A DNA stretch of 52,128 bases from UBA2093 sp044340485 (GCA_044340485.1 JBIITN010000013.1:1-52128), one strand, 5' to 3'; positions 1-8,662 are shown, numbered from the stretch's first letter. Made by a program: numbers and translations. Notes: generated by a model from the letters alone, not told the origin.

Positions 1-18
1 CAAAATGGTGCCACACAT

Positions 19-114
19 GCGTTCCAAAAAACAGCGTTTCGCGTTCCAAACGTTTACTGAAACCCCGCCCGCTACCCCATCAATACTGAGGTTTGGAATT
101 TCGCACCAGCCTCT
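19..114. repeat. 96-bp direct repeat, copy 1 (left of toxin-antitoxin-like pair)
   Basis: This block aligns without gaps to 847-942 at a constant offset of 828 bp. By my count about 80 of 96 bases are identical. The two copies flank the nucleotidyltransferase gene pair. Mismatches show no third-position bias, so the repeat is probably not coding. Copy 1 runs into a hairpin at 98-138: the left arm starting at 98 pairs for 11 bp with the right arm ending at 138, then one mismatch and further G-C pairs. Copy 2 lacks that right arm. A shorter motif, GCGTTCCAAA, occurs twice inside copy 1 (19-28 and 41-50). Confidence 0.75.
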
Positions 115-186
115 ACGGGAGGGGGGATGGTGCGAAATGTGGTGCGTAATTACCCACCGCAGTTTGCGTCGTCTGAGTAAAGGTTA

Positions 187-633
187 CTAATTGTTTGGCA
201 ACTCAGCGGCGTCTGCAAGATCACGTGGACGTCCAGTGGCCAACTTGTTGGTTCGAAGATCGTCAACCGAAATAAATGGCACCTCAACATCTCCAATCGG
301 AACGTAAACACGATTTTTATAAGCTTCTGAAAATTCAAGTCCAGATGCATACGTCAAAATGTCGATGCGTTGTGGTTCCTGACCAAGTTGCACCATCACA
401 TCGGGTTCCTGAAAATCAGAAGCCATTAAACCTAGGCCTCCAAAACCAAACTCTTCGATCGCTGCGAGTATTCGCTCTGCATTTTCCGGCCCCAACCACA
501 CCCAGACATCGAGATCCTTCGTATAACGAGGATGACCATGTGCGGCTAGTGCGTAGCCACCAACAATGAGGAATTGAACCTCATGGGCGATGAATAATTC
601 GACAAACTCTTGAAAGTCTTGGTTTAGATTCAT
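187..633 (-). CDS. Nucleotidyltransferase-fold protein (MNT/AbiEii-like)
   Basis: This is a 148-residue protein of the minimal nucleotidyltransferase type. The visible motifs are a GGYALAAHG helix turn at about residues 25-33, the metal-binding pair in KDLDVWV (Asp40, Asp42), a third acidic site in RIDIL (about 91), and a C-terminal RPRDLADAAEL segment typical of the family. I chose the ATG at 633 because the family usually starts just before the FLIVGGYA strand; an upstream start at 678 would add 15 unconserved residues. It overlaps the small gene upstream by about 53 bp, which points to co-translation. Related proteins act as toxins or antitoxins that transfer nucleotides to RNA or protein, but the direction of activity cannot be told here. 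The pair lies between two 96-bp direct repeats. Confidence 0.7.
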   Translation of the reverse strand: MNLNQDFQEFVELFIAHEVQFLIVGGYALAAHGHPRYTKDLDVWVWLGPENAERILAAIEEFGFGGLGLMASDFQEPDVMVQLGQEPQRIDILTYASGLEFSEAYKNRVYVPIGDVEVPFISVDDLRTNKLATGRPRDLADAAELPNN

Positions 634-781
634 CTGTCCATCCGTGGTGCTCGGCCCGTAGTTCTTCCACCATCGCAAGGCGTTCTGAAACGGGTCGTGT
701 CACCCAATACGTCCAAGGAGAATCAGCGTCACCCTTTCGACGACGAGTCACGGTTTTCTCGATGGAACTCACGATCCTCAT
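581..781 (-). CDS. Small partner protein of the nucleotidyltransferase
   Basis: This is a 66-residue basic protein (70 residues if a TTG at 793 is used). Its C-terminal half has a pattern of charged helix, HHGW, then a PRLSRVCRII strand, seen in small proteins encoded directly upstream of nucleotidyltransferase genes. It overlaps the start of the nucleotidyltransferase gene in another frame. I infer that it is the cognate antitoxin or specificity partner. No DNA-binding motif is evident. The start is uncertain because no strong ribosome binding site is seen. Confidence 0.5.
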   Translation of the reverse strand: MRIVSSIEKTVTRRRKGDADSPWTYWVTRPVSERLAMVEELRAEHHGWTDESKPRLSRVCRIIHRP

Positions 782-846
782 TCTAACTGACAATCAAACT
801 TCGAATCAGAAGGTGGTCGGAATTGGGCCGCACTTGTCATATTGAC

Positions 847-942
847 GCGTTTCAAAAATCAGCATTTTGCGTTCCAAATATTTACTGAAACCCCAACCAC
901 TACCCCATCAATACTGGAGCCTAGAAATACGCACCAGCCTCT
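847..942. repeat. 96-bp direct repeat, copy 2 (right of toxin-antitoxin-like pair)
   Basis: Second copy of the block at 19-114, same orientation, about 83 percent identical by manual count. It sits 66 bp upstream of the small partner gene and about 65 bp from the end of the collagen-like gene. The rest of the gap 782-1006 holds nothing I recognise. Confidence 0.75.
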
Positions 943-1006
943 CCACCTGCATGCTGACATCATTTCGATCGTCAGACAAAGATTCATGGCTCAGTTGCCG
1001 AAATGA

Positions 1007-1912
1007 TTAAAAAGCTCGAACTGGGCGCACAAATAACCCATTTGATTTGTTGGTATCTAAGCCAAAGCCAATGTCGAAATACTGTCCCCATGGCATGGCG
1101 GGAGTGTGCTCAGATGAACTCCAATAGATATCGTAAACAAAATTTCCTAATCCTGCTTCGTTCAAATTTTGTCGCATTAACTCGAGTTCGCGATGCGATG
1201 GCAAGTACCAATCACTTTTGGTGGCACCTCTAAAGAGTGGACTTACGTATTCATCTGCGACTCCAGCCGCATACTGATTCTTGGGAGTCTCCCCGTGTCG
1301 TTCAATAATGCGTGCGGTAGCAGTGATTCCACCAAAGACTCCACGATGACTGCCCTTCAAAGCAGCAAGTGCTGGTCCGGTCTCGGTATACACCGTTTCA
1401 GTGACACAACTCATACCTTGGTTCCAGCCACAATTTGCGACTGAGGTTGACCACGCACCTTTTACCGCGTCGTCAGCAAAACCAGCGTCTGTAGGTGCCG
1501 CTTCCAAATAGTCATAGTTTGGATATTGATCGTTGTAGTCAATAAAGAATATGCGTCCACCTCCGGGGCCTCTTGCACCTACTTCGCAGAGACTCGCTCC
1601 GTCGTCGCCGCATACTGACTGCTCAGAGATTTTAAGTGTTGCGTTCACACCATCTGAGCCAGCAGGACCAGCAAGACCTGTTGCCCCTGTTGCGCCGATT
1701 GCCCCAACAGCACCCGGAACTCCTTGAGTGTTAAATACCAGCTTGGTTTCCGATTTCTTGCAGGACTTTTTGGTGTAACGCATAACACCGGTTTTCTTGT
1801 CTGCACAGGCAGTGATTTCTTTATTGGAAGTCACGGCAGAGACAACTTGTATTCCTCCGAACACAATGGTGGCGGCAAGTGCACCCACAACAACAGATTT
1901 CAATGATCGCAC
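1007..1912 (-). CDS. Secreted collagen-like protein with DUF1566-type C-terminal domain
   Basis: This is a 301-residue exported protein. Residues 1-27 form a signal peptide. A short Lys/Cys-rich segment follows, then about eight uninterrupted Gly-X-Y triplets (about 67-92) of collagen type. The C-terminal 200 residues hold two motifs of the DUF1566/FGS surface domain: a glycine-rich GGGRIFFID strand and, near the end, SDWYLPSHRELELM followed by YWSSSEH. Several cysteines (around 101, 108, 161, 169) may form disulfides. The start is a GTG preceded by an AGGAG ribosome binding site. A role in the cell surface or adhesion is inferred from architecture; no enzymatic site is visible. Confidence 0.7.
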   Translation of the reverse strand: MRSLKSVVVGALAATIVFGGIQVVSAVTSNKEITACADKKTGVMRYTKKSCKKSETKLVFNTQGVPGAVGAIGATGATGLAGPAGSDGVNATLKISEQSVCGDDGASLCEVGARGPGGGRIFFIDYNDQYPNYDYLEAAPTDAGFADDAVKGAWSTSVANCGWNQGMSCVTETVYTETGPALAALKGSHRGVFGGITATARIIERHGETPKNQYAAGVADEYVSPLFRGATKSDWYLPSHRELELMRQNLNEAGLGNFVYDIYWSSSEHTPAMPWGQYFDIGFGLDTNKSNGLFVRPVRAF

Positions 1913-2092
1913 GGCAACACTCCTGAGTGAATAAACTTTTAATCTACATCAACGCCATTGCGATGAATCAGTGGTGTTGCAATGTCAATGAACTACTGAG
2001 AGTCAATTTTTTAACGGTAAAAGTGAATTTTTGTCACATAGTATGCCTCGTTAGCGTCGCAAATAGGACGTTTATCTTTCTGAGGAGCCCTT

Positions 2093-3325
2093 GTGCGAAC
2101 CACCCTTACCCGCCGTATGACTCAGATTGTCATCACATCTGTACTCGCGGCATTTACCTTTGCTGTACCGAACCCGGTATCCACAGTGACGACTGCATCT
2201 GCCGCAGCTCAACCTGCCTCTGCAATTACATGGGGAGCAAAGCAAATTCAATTACAAATGGGATACCAACTACTTTCATCATCGCCACCAGACCTAGACG
2301 CTTTTGATTTACGTGTTGATGGTGTTCGTATCACGATCACCTCGCTTGATTATTCCATCCCATCATTTCTCTATCTCAACTACGCAGAGTCGATAACAGG
2401 AGGCAAGACGGTCACTTTGACATATACGGCTCCCACTCCAGTAGACAACACCAAAAACAACATGGCGCTACAGGATAAAGATGGTGGGGACACCGTTACA
2501 TTCACAATGACAGTGATCAACACACAGCCAGTAGTGTCTGAGAAACCGAGTAAGCCAGGCATTCCAACGGTGGTGGCTGGAGCAGGAAGTGCCACGATCA
2601 CGGTTACTCCACCAAGTAGCGGGAAAACTCCCACCTCGTATGTTGTCACCGCTAAACCTGGTGGCAAAACGTGCACCGTCACCGGATCGTCGGGATCATG
2701 CACAATCACAGGCCTAACTCCAGGCACCGCCTACACCTTTACCACAGTTGCAATAAACGCAGCAGGGAGTTCGGTGTCCGGTACTGCCTCTTCCCCGGTC
2801 ACGGTATTGGCATCCGGTGGCGCGAGCAGCGGCCAGTCATCTGGTCCACGTTGGGATATTGAACCTGCCGCCGATTCAGAAGTTGATGCGTATACCGAGG
2901 GTTTTATGCCAACAGTCATACCCGATGACATCATCATCACTGATGAATTCGGATTTGTAATCGACAAAAACAATGGGATCAAACCCAAACTGCGTTCTAA
3001 GAACTATGCAGGAAAAATCAAACTGACAATTTCTGCGAAGTATAAAGATGGCGCTACAACAAAGAATTACAAATGCAAATTTGCACCATTTGGTGCGACC
3101 AAAAAAAGTGCAAAACCCAAATGGCAATGGCACACCCCCAAGAAAGCGTGCATCTTGCCAGCGGCACTTGTGACTGCCCTGCAAAAAGGAACTACCACAC
3201 TGAACGCTAAGGGTAAATGGGCGCGCCAATGGTCAGCAACGGGAAGCAAAGCACGCCCCGACAAATCAAAAATAAAGCCACGGAAACTGAAGTACACGGT
3301 ACGTGCAAAACCAGCAACGTTGTAG
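2093..3325 (+). CDS. Secreted fibronectin type III protein
   Basis: This is a 410-residue exported protein. It starts with a basic N-terminus and hydrophobic signal segment up to about residue 38. A β-rich domain (about 45-145) ends in a GGKTVTLTYTAP motif like SwmB/cyanobacterial adhesin repeats. A fibronectin type III domain (about 153-240) contains the GLTPGTAYTFTTVAINAAG signature. The C-terminal 120 residues are lysine-rich, β-stranded and unrecognised, with two cysteines. The GTG at 2093 is favoured over an ATG 24 bases later because TGAGGAG lies 7 bases before it. Its FnIII domain resembles that in the protease relic at 48.8-50.5 kb. The likely location is the cell surface or medium; function is unknown. 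Confidence 0.65.
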   Translation: MRTTLTRRMTQIVITSVLAAFTFAVPNPVSTVTTASAAAQPASAITWGAKQIQLQMGYQLLSSSPPDLDAFDLRVDGVRITITSLDYSIPSFLYLNYAESITGGKTVTLTYTAPTPVDNTKNNMALQDKDGGDTVTFTMTVINTQPVVSEKPSKPGIPTVVAGAGSATITVTPPSSGKTPTSYVVTAKPGGKTCTVTGSSGSCTITGLTPGTAYTFTTVAINAAGSSVSGTASSPVTVLASGGASSGQSSGPRWDIEPAADSEVDAYTEGFMPTVIPDDIIITDEFGFVIDKNNGIKPKLRSKNYAGKIKLTISAKYKDGATTKNYKCKFAPFGATKKSAKPKWQWHTPKKACILPAALVTALQKGTTTLNAKGKWARQWSATGSKARPDKSKIKPRKLKYTVRAKPATL

Positions 3326-3545
3326 CAAACAACACTCGGAATTCCTGTGGATCATCGCTAATGCTCTAACGGCGGTCAATGAAGTGTCTATCTCGTGACC
3401 GGAATTCCTGGAGTGGTGTTCTTGCCGACAAGACCAAAATCAAGAGAGTTATCACTTTGACCAAGGCGCAAGTACCACGAAGTCACTTCACGCGTTGACG
3501 AATTTCTCTCCCTATTAGGGTTTAAAAATGGTAGAGAAATTATCT

Positions 3546-4160
3546 TCAGTTGACCAAGTGAGATAAACATGCATGATCAAATCGTTGTGCAACATCTTCC
3601 CAATTGATGACGTTCCAAATTGCTTTCACATAATCCGGTCGACGATTTTCATACAGTAAGTAATAGGCATGTTCCCACGCATCAATAACTAAGAGTGGAG
3701 TTGCACCTTGTAATGAGTTTCCCTGATGATCGTAAATCTGTTCAACCATTAACGATTTACTAACCGGTTCCCACGACAACGCCGACCAGCCCGATCCCTG
3801 CACGGTAACCGTGGCGTGAGTCATCTGAGATTTCAGTGCCGCAAAGCTGCCGAAGTGCTTTTCGATTGCGTCTGATAATGCACCCGTTGGTTCGCCTCCA
3901 CCATTAGGTGACAAGTTCTTCCAGAACATTGAATGCAAAACGTGACCCGAAATGTTGAATGCCAAAGTTTTTTGCAGACCAACAATTGCAGAGAAATCAT
4001 CGGCCTCACGTGCTGCCGCAATTTTCTCTAGCGTTGCATTTGCTCCGTCGACATATGCACGATGATGTTTTCCATGATGTAATTCCAAGATTCGCGCTGA
4101 CAAGTGCGATTCTAATGCACCGTAGGCGTATGACAAATCGGGAAGTTGGTACATAGTCAT
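3546..4160 (-). CDS. sod: Superoxide dismutase, iron/manganese type
   Basis: This 204-residue enzyme converts superoxide to hydrogen peroxide and oxygen in the cytoplasm. The four metal ligands are visible: His28 in LELHHGKHH, His76 in GHVLHSMFW, Asp160 and His164 in DAWEHAYYLLY. The stretch FWKNLSPNGGGEP follows the second ligand as in Mn-type enzymes, but the metal cannot be decided by eye. Length is normal for the family. An AGGAG ribosome binding site lies 6 bases before the ATG at 4160. The gene stands alone. A 9-bp inverted repeat at 3501-3509/3533-3541 just downstream may be a weak terminator. Confidence 0.95.
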   Translation of the reverse strand: MTMYQLPDLSYAYGALESHLSARILELHHGKHHRAYVDGANATLEKIAAAREADDFSAIVGLQKTLAFNISGHVLHSMFWKNLSPNGGGEPTGALSDAIEKHFGSFAALKSQMTHATVTVQGSGWSALSWEPVSKSLMVEQIYDHQGNSLQGATPLLVIDAWEHAYYLLYENRRPDYVKAIWNVINWEDVAQRFDHACLSHLVN

Positions 4161-4200
4161 GTTGATCTCCTGTTCAACTAATTCTCAAGTGAAAGCTTTA

Positions 4201-4269
4201 TCAACGCAAAACCAACACGACGACGACAATGATCAAAATGAGTAAAACTATTCCGCCTGAGATATACAT
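4201..4269 (-). CDS. Possible 22-residue single-pass membrane peptide
   Basis: The frame encodes a 22-residue peptide made almost only of Ile, Leu and Val with a terminal Arg, a plausible transmembrane helix. The frame is open upstream to 4416, but that part looks non-coding. No convincing ribosome binding site is present. It lies just upstream of the superoxide dismutase gene on the same strand. It may be a real small membrane protein or chance. Confidence 0.3.
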   Translation of the reverse strand: MYISGGIVLLILIIVVVVLVLR

Positions 4270-4470
4270 AATTTTGCTTTCTGTTTTATTTTGTAAATGT
4301 ATTATGACTCTGCAAATGATTAGATGTGAACGAACTGTGCACATTTCTTGATAATCAAAATAGGTATCAAGTTTTCTGTGAATACGCATTAAGCCATTCG
4401 TATTCGTATCTGTCAATTACCTCTCAATCACGTCACTTTTTTCTCGCTCGATAGCGTTGTAATCACCATT

Positions 4471-4504
4471 GATGCACCTCGCACTACCCAGTGCGAGGTG
4501 CATC
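4471..4504 (-). terminator. Perfect 14-bp stem-loop at end of hypothetical gene
   Basis: The arm at 4471-4484 is perfectly complementary to 4491-4504, with a 6-base TACCCA loop. It overlaps the stop codon of the gene at 4484-4837. There is no U-tract on either side, so if it ends transcription it does so as a U-less hairpin of the kind common in actinobacteria. Confidence 0.6.
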
Positions 4505-4837
4505 TGTTGCAGCAAAGATTGATAGCCAGCGACGTGATGCCTCTTCAGCGCCAAACTTCTTTACCCATTCGTTCCAGATGAGCTCACGTTCATAATCATT
4601 TGCAGATCGCAGAACGTCTGCACATTCTTCGTCAGTAGCACTCGAACCGTCGGGCATTGGTACACCGTGGGTGGGATGAATGGGGTCAAGGGAATCAGGT
4701 GTGTTGCTCGTGACAGCAACCTCAATGTCTGCCAGCCATTTGGCTTGTGACATAGCGTCCTCAATTGGTGTGGCGACCTTTTGACGAACATCGTCATTTG
4801 AAGATCGTCCGACCATGTTGTCGTATTTGCTCTTCAT
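4484..4837 (-). CDS. Hypothetical protein
   Basis: This is a 117-residue acidic soluble protein, not recognised. Residues 1-55 are polar. The second half has an acidic helix with ATDEECADVL followed by an aromatic helix (ELIWNEWVKKFG and RRWLSIFAA). There is no signal peptide or membrane segment. It is a single gene, flanked by divergent non-coding DNA (4838-5127) and ended by a perfect hairpin, which supports it being expressed. Confidence 0.45.
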   Translation of the reverse strand: MKSKYDNMVGRSSNDDVRQKVATPIEDAMSQAKWLADIEVAVTSNTPDSLDPIHPTHGVPMPDGSSATDEECADVLRSANDYERELIWNEWVKKFGAEEASRRWLSIFAATDAPRTG

Positions 4838-5127
4838 GATCAGACAGTACCGAATTACACATCAAAGTAAAAGCTGTTGTTGTGTTTGTATTCATTACGA
4901 ATAGTTATTCGTTGTGAGTTTTACAAGACAAATGGAAAGAGTTAATCGATACTCATCAGTACTGCAACAAAAGTTTCATTAGTCATCACCTACAAGAACG
5001 ACAAAATAAAGTTTCAATAGCCGCTGAATTTACCTCCGTATCTGTGCTTACTATGACAACAACTACCACCAGTGATTTCTAATCATGAAACCATGGTGGT
5101 TTATCACACAAACGAAAGAAGACTGCC

Positions 5128-5910
5128 ATGCGTCAACTTCGACTTTTACCAATCACTGCAATTGCAGTACTCGGTTTTACAGCTGTATCTCACATCGGTG
5201 CATCTGCAATATCGTTACCAACTGACCCAATAACTTTTGACCTGAATATCACACCGCCAGCAAATAAGCCCGGCAAGAATCCCAATAGCGCCGCGTGTAT
5301 TCCGCTTTCCGCAACAGCAAATCCAAAGAGCAATCCAAACGCAAACCTCAAAAGAAAAAATGGACTTTCCAACGTGGCGGGCGTGTGCAATATTCAACGT
5401 GTCGTTCCCGCACGTGCATGGACTGGTACAGCTTCGAGTACTCAGTTAGCCGTGCTGGACGCAGGATTTGCCAATGGAACATACGAGGCTCGCTGCAATT
5501 CACAACGACAGTTAGCAAAAAGTCTCATCTTGATGCAACCCAATGCAACGCCTCGCTTGGTGAAAGACTCACCACTTGCATTTACGGCGTGTAGATTCAC
5601 GCTGTCATTTGCGGATGCTCAGGCAAGTACTCTCACTGGCACCATTCAGATCACCATCAAAATAGGTACTGACACCCAGATCGTCGTTGGCGAAACAATT
5701 CCGGTCACGTATTCTGCAAGCACAACTGTTACAGCCGGAACAGGAACCTTTACAGGTCTAGTGGGAACTGGTACCTATTCGCCAGCGCAGACGATAAATC
5801 TCAGTATTCTCCGAGGTGGTGCTGGAGTTAATGCGGCACGACTTCGCGCCACAGTGGTGCGCTCAGTTATGACCAGCACACAGATGACAGTAACCCTGGT
5901 TAATCAGTAA
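5128..5910 (+). CDS. Secreted β-rich hypothetical protein
   Basis: This is a 260-residue exported protein of unknown function. A signal peptide covers about residues 1-28. A proline- and asparagine-rich stretch (about 40-80) follows, then a region of alternating Thr/Val/Gly strands to the end, with TGTGTFTGLVGTGTY repeats near residue 215. Four cysteines are spaced to allow two disulfides. There is an AAGAAG element before the ATG. Its end overlaps the convergent cupredoxin gene by 11 bases. The 290 bases upstream are AT-rich and show no clear signal beyond a weak ACCACCA/TGGTGGT inverted repeat at about 5067-5100. Confidence 0.55.
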   Translation: MRQLRLLPITAIAVLGFTAVSHIGASAISLPTDPITFDLNITPPANKPGKNPNSAACIPLSATANPKSNPNANLKRKNGLSNVAGVCNIQRVVPARAWTGTASSTQLAVLDAGFANGTYEARCNSQRQLAKSLILMQPNATPRLVKDSPLAFTACRFTLSFADAQASTLTGTIQITIKIGTDTQIVVGETIPVTYSASTTVTAGTGTFTGLVGTGTYSPAQTINLSILRGGAGVNAARLRATVVRSVMTSTQMTVTLVNQ

Positions 5911-6337
5911 CGGTAAAGGTGGTGTGCATGCCAGCGGCATAGTGGCCAGAGAGATTGCACACAAGTTGATACGTGCCACTCTCTAGGTTCAGCATCAGCA
6001 ATTGCGTCTCCCCTGCGGGGAACTCTCCGATCTCATCAATCACTTCAAGACCTTCGGAGGGTTCCTCGAAGGCATCGCCGACGAGCGGAATCTCGCCATC
6101 GGGAATGTCAGTCTTCACTACCAAGAACTCATGTCCGATTGTGCCTTCGTTAGTAACTGTAAATGTCACCTCGCCAGTCTCTGCAGTGTTTGCGCCGACC
6201 TCTACTGACCATTCTTTGAGTGTTCCGGATATCTCATTGTCTTTCGCATCGTCTGCGTCGTAACTTCCAGTGCCACAAGCGCCTAAGACTCCTGCCAACA
6301 CCACAATGGTTCCTATTGAGCCAAATGATTTCTTCAT
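5900..6337 (-). CDS. Cupredoxin-like copper lipoprotein
   Basis: This is a 145-residue lipoprotein with a plastocyanin-like fold. The signal peptide ends in the lipobox LGAC, with the lipidated Cys21. The type 1 copper ligands are all present: His69 in GTIGHEF, then Cys127, His132 and Met137 in the C-x4-H-x4-M loop. This predicts a membrane-anchored electron carrier outside the cytoplasmic membrane. I chose the ATG at 6337 over 6409 because AGAGGGG lies just before it and the signal peptide starts there. It is divergent from the gene at 6409. Confidence 0.85.
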   Translation of the reverse strand: MKKSFGSIGTIVVLAGVLGACGTGSYDADDAKDNEISGTLKEWSVEVGANTAETGEVTFTVTNEGTIGHEFLVVKTDIPDGEIPLVGDAFEEPSEGLEVIDEIGEFPAGETQLLMLNLESGTYQLVCNLSGHYAAGMHTTFTVTD

Positions 6338-6408
6338 AACGCCCCTCTTTCGTGAATCGTTACTAGATGCACCGTATACCCAAAATGATTCGATATCATA
6401 AGTAGTCA

Positions 6409-6774
6409 ATGAATGTTCCCATTGATGAATTCATCGGTGTATATGACGCCGACTCAACTCTGTGGGGCGAGATCTCATATTGGGTAGGTGCGCGAACAGG
6501 TCATAGACATTGCTCTTTATGCGATATCACGCATGGCGTCTTCACAGTACGAAAAAATTGGAAACAAGCCTGTTCGGAGCTGCCCGTACCGTTTTCTACT
6601 TTTCATCGAAACGATGCACCTCTGGAGGTATTACAAGTGCTGAATGGCATGTTCCCGGTCGTGGTAGCTCGGCGGGGTCAAGATATTGAAATAGTGATGA
6701 CTAGGAATCAATTGGAAGGCTTCGAAGGCTCCGCGACTCTATTTGCTGACTACCTGCAGTCACTTTTGACCTAA
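6409..6774 (+). CDS. Conserved hypothetical protein with CSLCDITHG motif
   Basis: This is a 121-residue protein of a small conserved family. The family opens with a YDAD strand and Gly-rich GEISYWVG, followed by the signature CSLCDITHG (about residues 35-43), whose paired cysteines and histidine could bind metal or act in redox. A second conserved part is the LPVPF/H-N stretch. There is no signal peptide or membrane segment. It starts 71 bases from the divergent cupredoxin gene and is followed after 29 bases by a membrane protein gene, suggesting a short plus-strand operon (6409-7853). Confidence 0.55.
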   Translation: MNVPIDEFIGVYDADSTLWGEISYWVGARTGHRHCSLCDITHGVFTVRKNWKQACSELPVPFSTFHRNDAPLEVLQVLNGMFPVVVARRGQDIEIVMTRNQLEGFEGSATLFADYLQSLLT

Positions 6775-6803
6775 TTTTGGTCTCTGCCCGATAAATTCCC
6801 GTT

Positions 6804-7304
6804 GTGTCTGACATACAAAAATATGTGCGACCTGTTGTAGTCCTTCATCTTGCGTCCACATTTTTCATGGTCGGTTTGATTTGGACAATTCATCTTCTGC
6901 ACTACCCCCTCTTTGCATACGTCGGGGATGACACCTACGTAGCTTTCCAACAAGAACATGTTGATCGCATCGGCGTGTTGTTGTTTGTTCCTTGGCTAAC
7001 AGAAGGCGTCACTCTGCTTGCTGTCCTAGGGCTTGCATTTGCTGGCGGACGGCGTGACTTACAACTACCTGCTGCTCTGAATGCGATTGCAATGGCTGTT
7101 GTGTTGATTATCAGCGGATTCTGGTCTGCTCCCGCCCATGGAGATCTCTCTGATGGTTTTGATGCGACAGTGCACGATCGTTTGATGAATGCAAATCTCG
7201 TGCGAACACTTGCATGGACTGTGTGCGGTATCACCGCAACATGGATTCTGTTGAAAGTCTGGACGCCGCAACGACACAACAATTCGGAAACACAAACAGA
7301 CTAA
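6804..7304 (+). CDS. Four-helix membrane protein
   Basis: This is a 166-residue integral membrane protein with four predicted helices (about 11-32, 58-80, 89-107, 131-150). Conserved-looking polar residues lie in and near the helices: HLLHYPLF after helix 1, QQEHVDRIG before helix 2 and EGVTLL within it. Proteins of this pattern are common in bacteria and uncharacterised. The start is a GTG with no clear ribosome binding site. The next gene begins 12 bases after the stop. Confidence 0.6.
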   Translation: MSDIQKYVRPVVVLHLASTFFMVGLIWTIHLLHYPLFAYVGDDTYVAFQQEHVDRIGVLLFVPWLTEGVTLLAVLGLAFAGGRRDLQLPAALNAIAMAVVLIISGFWSAPAHGDLSDGFDATVHDRLMNANLVRTLAWTVCGITATWILLKVWTPQRHNNSETQTD

Positions 7305-7316
7305 GCCGAGTTACGA

Positions 7317-7853
7317 ATGCTTTTCGAAAATTGGGGATCTACACCACAAGAAATAGATAGTGACGTCGTAGGCGACGATATATGTCTACATGCGCGACTC
7401 ATTGCCACCCGATCAATCACCATCGCCGCACCACCCGCAGAAGTGTTTCCGTGGATTCGACAAATGGGATTCAAACGTGCCGGCTGGTATAGCTATGATC
7501 TCATCGACAATCTGGGTCGCAAGAGTGCAGCGACTATTCATAATGAATGGCAAGACGTAGTTTCTGGCTCACAGGTCCCAGCTGGGCTAATGGCATTCAC
7601 TGCTGCAATAGTTGAGCCTCCCCGTGCGTTTGTGTTGCAAGTGGACTCTACGAAACGAGCGACACAGCGCATGTGCTTTACTCTCGCCTACGAATTACGT
7701 GACCACCCCGAAGGGACGCGATTAGTGACGCGTATGCGATCGCGAATCGACCTGCCCGGGGGTCGACTCGCAGAACGTCTTTTATTAGGACCCGGTGATG
7801 GTGTCATGCTGCGCAAACAACTCCTCAACCTTGCAAAACGAGTGTCCGTTTAG
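7317..7853 (+). CDS. SRPBCC (START-like) family protein
   Basis: This is a 178-residue protein with a helix-grip lipid-binding-like fold. The signature is the SITIAAPPAEVFPWIRQMG segment (about 33-51) followed by RAGWYSYDLIDNLG, then alternating β-strands and a long C-terminal helix (about 150-176). Members bind hydrophobic ligands or act as cyclases or hydrolases; the ligand here is unknown. It is the last gene of the short plus-strand run that starts at 6409. Confidence 0.65.
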   Translation: MLFENWGSTPQEIDSDVVGDDICLHARLIATRSITIAAPPAEVFPWIRQMGFKRAGWYSYDLIDNLGRKSAATIHNEWQDVVSGSQVPAGLMAFTAAIVEPPRAFVLQVDSTKRATQRMCFTLAYELRDHPEGTRLVTRMRSRIDLPGGRLAERLLLGPGDGVMLRKQLLNLAKRVSV

Positions 7854-7921
7854 AAGCCCTTAAGCGATATCAATGACGACACACAGAAACTGAGAAACAT
7901 TGTGTTCTAAGAGGCAATTAG

Positions 7922-8662
7922 TCAAGACGTGGTCAAGACCCGACGAAAGATTGCGTCAATAACAAAACCAATCACTCCAATTAACAACACCGTTCCGCCC
8001 AAGGCTGCGTAATCCAGCTGATCACGCGCATTCAATACCGCGTATCCAAGCCCCGAGTCAACACCCAACATTTCTGCTGGAACAAGAACAATCCACGCCA
8101 CACCCAGTGCCAACCGAAGTGCTGTGAGCACGTGTCCACGAACTGCGGGCACGGTCATAAAACGCAATGTCTCGCTAGATGACGCGCCAAGAGATGTTGT
8201 CACGGCACGCCATCCGGGCTGGATCGCTCGTACGCCAGCCGTTGTTCCTAGAACTAATGGCCACACCGCAGTAATCACGATCAGAAATACGACCGGCTTT
8301 GTGCCAACGCCAAATGCCACGATCACAAGCGGTGCCCACGCAAGGGGTGAAATCATGCGTAAAAAGTTGACGATTGGTGTTGCGGCATCTTCCACTGCCG
8401 GAAATGTTCCGAACAAAATGCCAAGTGGAACACCAATCACAAATGCAATCAGTAACCCAAGCAGCAACCGTCCAAGAGAAGCCCGGATGTCTGACCACCC
8501 ATCGCTGCTTGTCAGCATGTCCCACATTGCCGGAAAGGCATCTCCTGGTCCAACATTCGAGAGCACTGGATTGTCGTTCCATAACACCGCGGTCAGAAAC
8601 CACCACACGCCCACCGCAGCCGCGATGGTCAATGCACGAATGAGTAATCGTTTAACGATCAC
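7922..8662 (-). CDS. ABC transporter permease, nitrate/sulfonate/taurine type
   Basis: This 246-residue membrane protein is the channel of an importer. It has six hydrophobic helices and the EAA-type loop (about 155-180, with LGASSSETLRFMTVPAV) that docks the ATPase. Sequence style matches SsuC/TauC/NrtB permeases. Its ATG overlaps the stop of the substrate-binding protein gene in ATGA, so the two are translationally coupled. It is the last gene of the five-gene operon that runs down from 12227. Confidence 0.88.
   Translation of the reverse strand: MIVKRLLIRALTIAAAVGVWWFLTAVLWNDNPVLSNVGPGDAFPAMWDMLTSSDGWSDIRASLGRLLLGLLIAFVIGVPLGILFGTFPAVEDAATPIVNFLRMISPLAWAPLVIVAFGVGTKPVVFLIVITAVWPLVLGTTAGVRAIQPGWRAVTTSLGASSSETLRFMTVPAVRGHVLTALRLALGVAWIVLVPAEMLGVDSGLGYAVLNARDQLDYAALGGTVLLIGVIGFVIDAIFRRVLTTS

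Noticed and set aside
19..942. The repeat-flanked gene pair as an integron gene cassette
   Set aside because: I see no paired core sites of the GTTRRRY / RYYYAAC kind and no integrase gene; the repeats are direct blocks, only copy 1 has a hairpin.
3388..3570. Minus-strand open frame of 60 residues downstream of superoxide dismutase
   Set aside because: Part of it (SWYLRLGQSDNSLDFG) looks faintly like a β-repeat of secreted proteins, but the frame overlaps the superoxide dismutase end, has no ribosome binding site and could be chance.
4270..4416. Extended 71-residue form of the small membrane peptide
   Set aside because: The upstream 49 residues look non-coding and no start signal is present.
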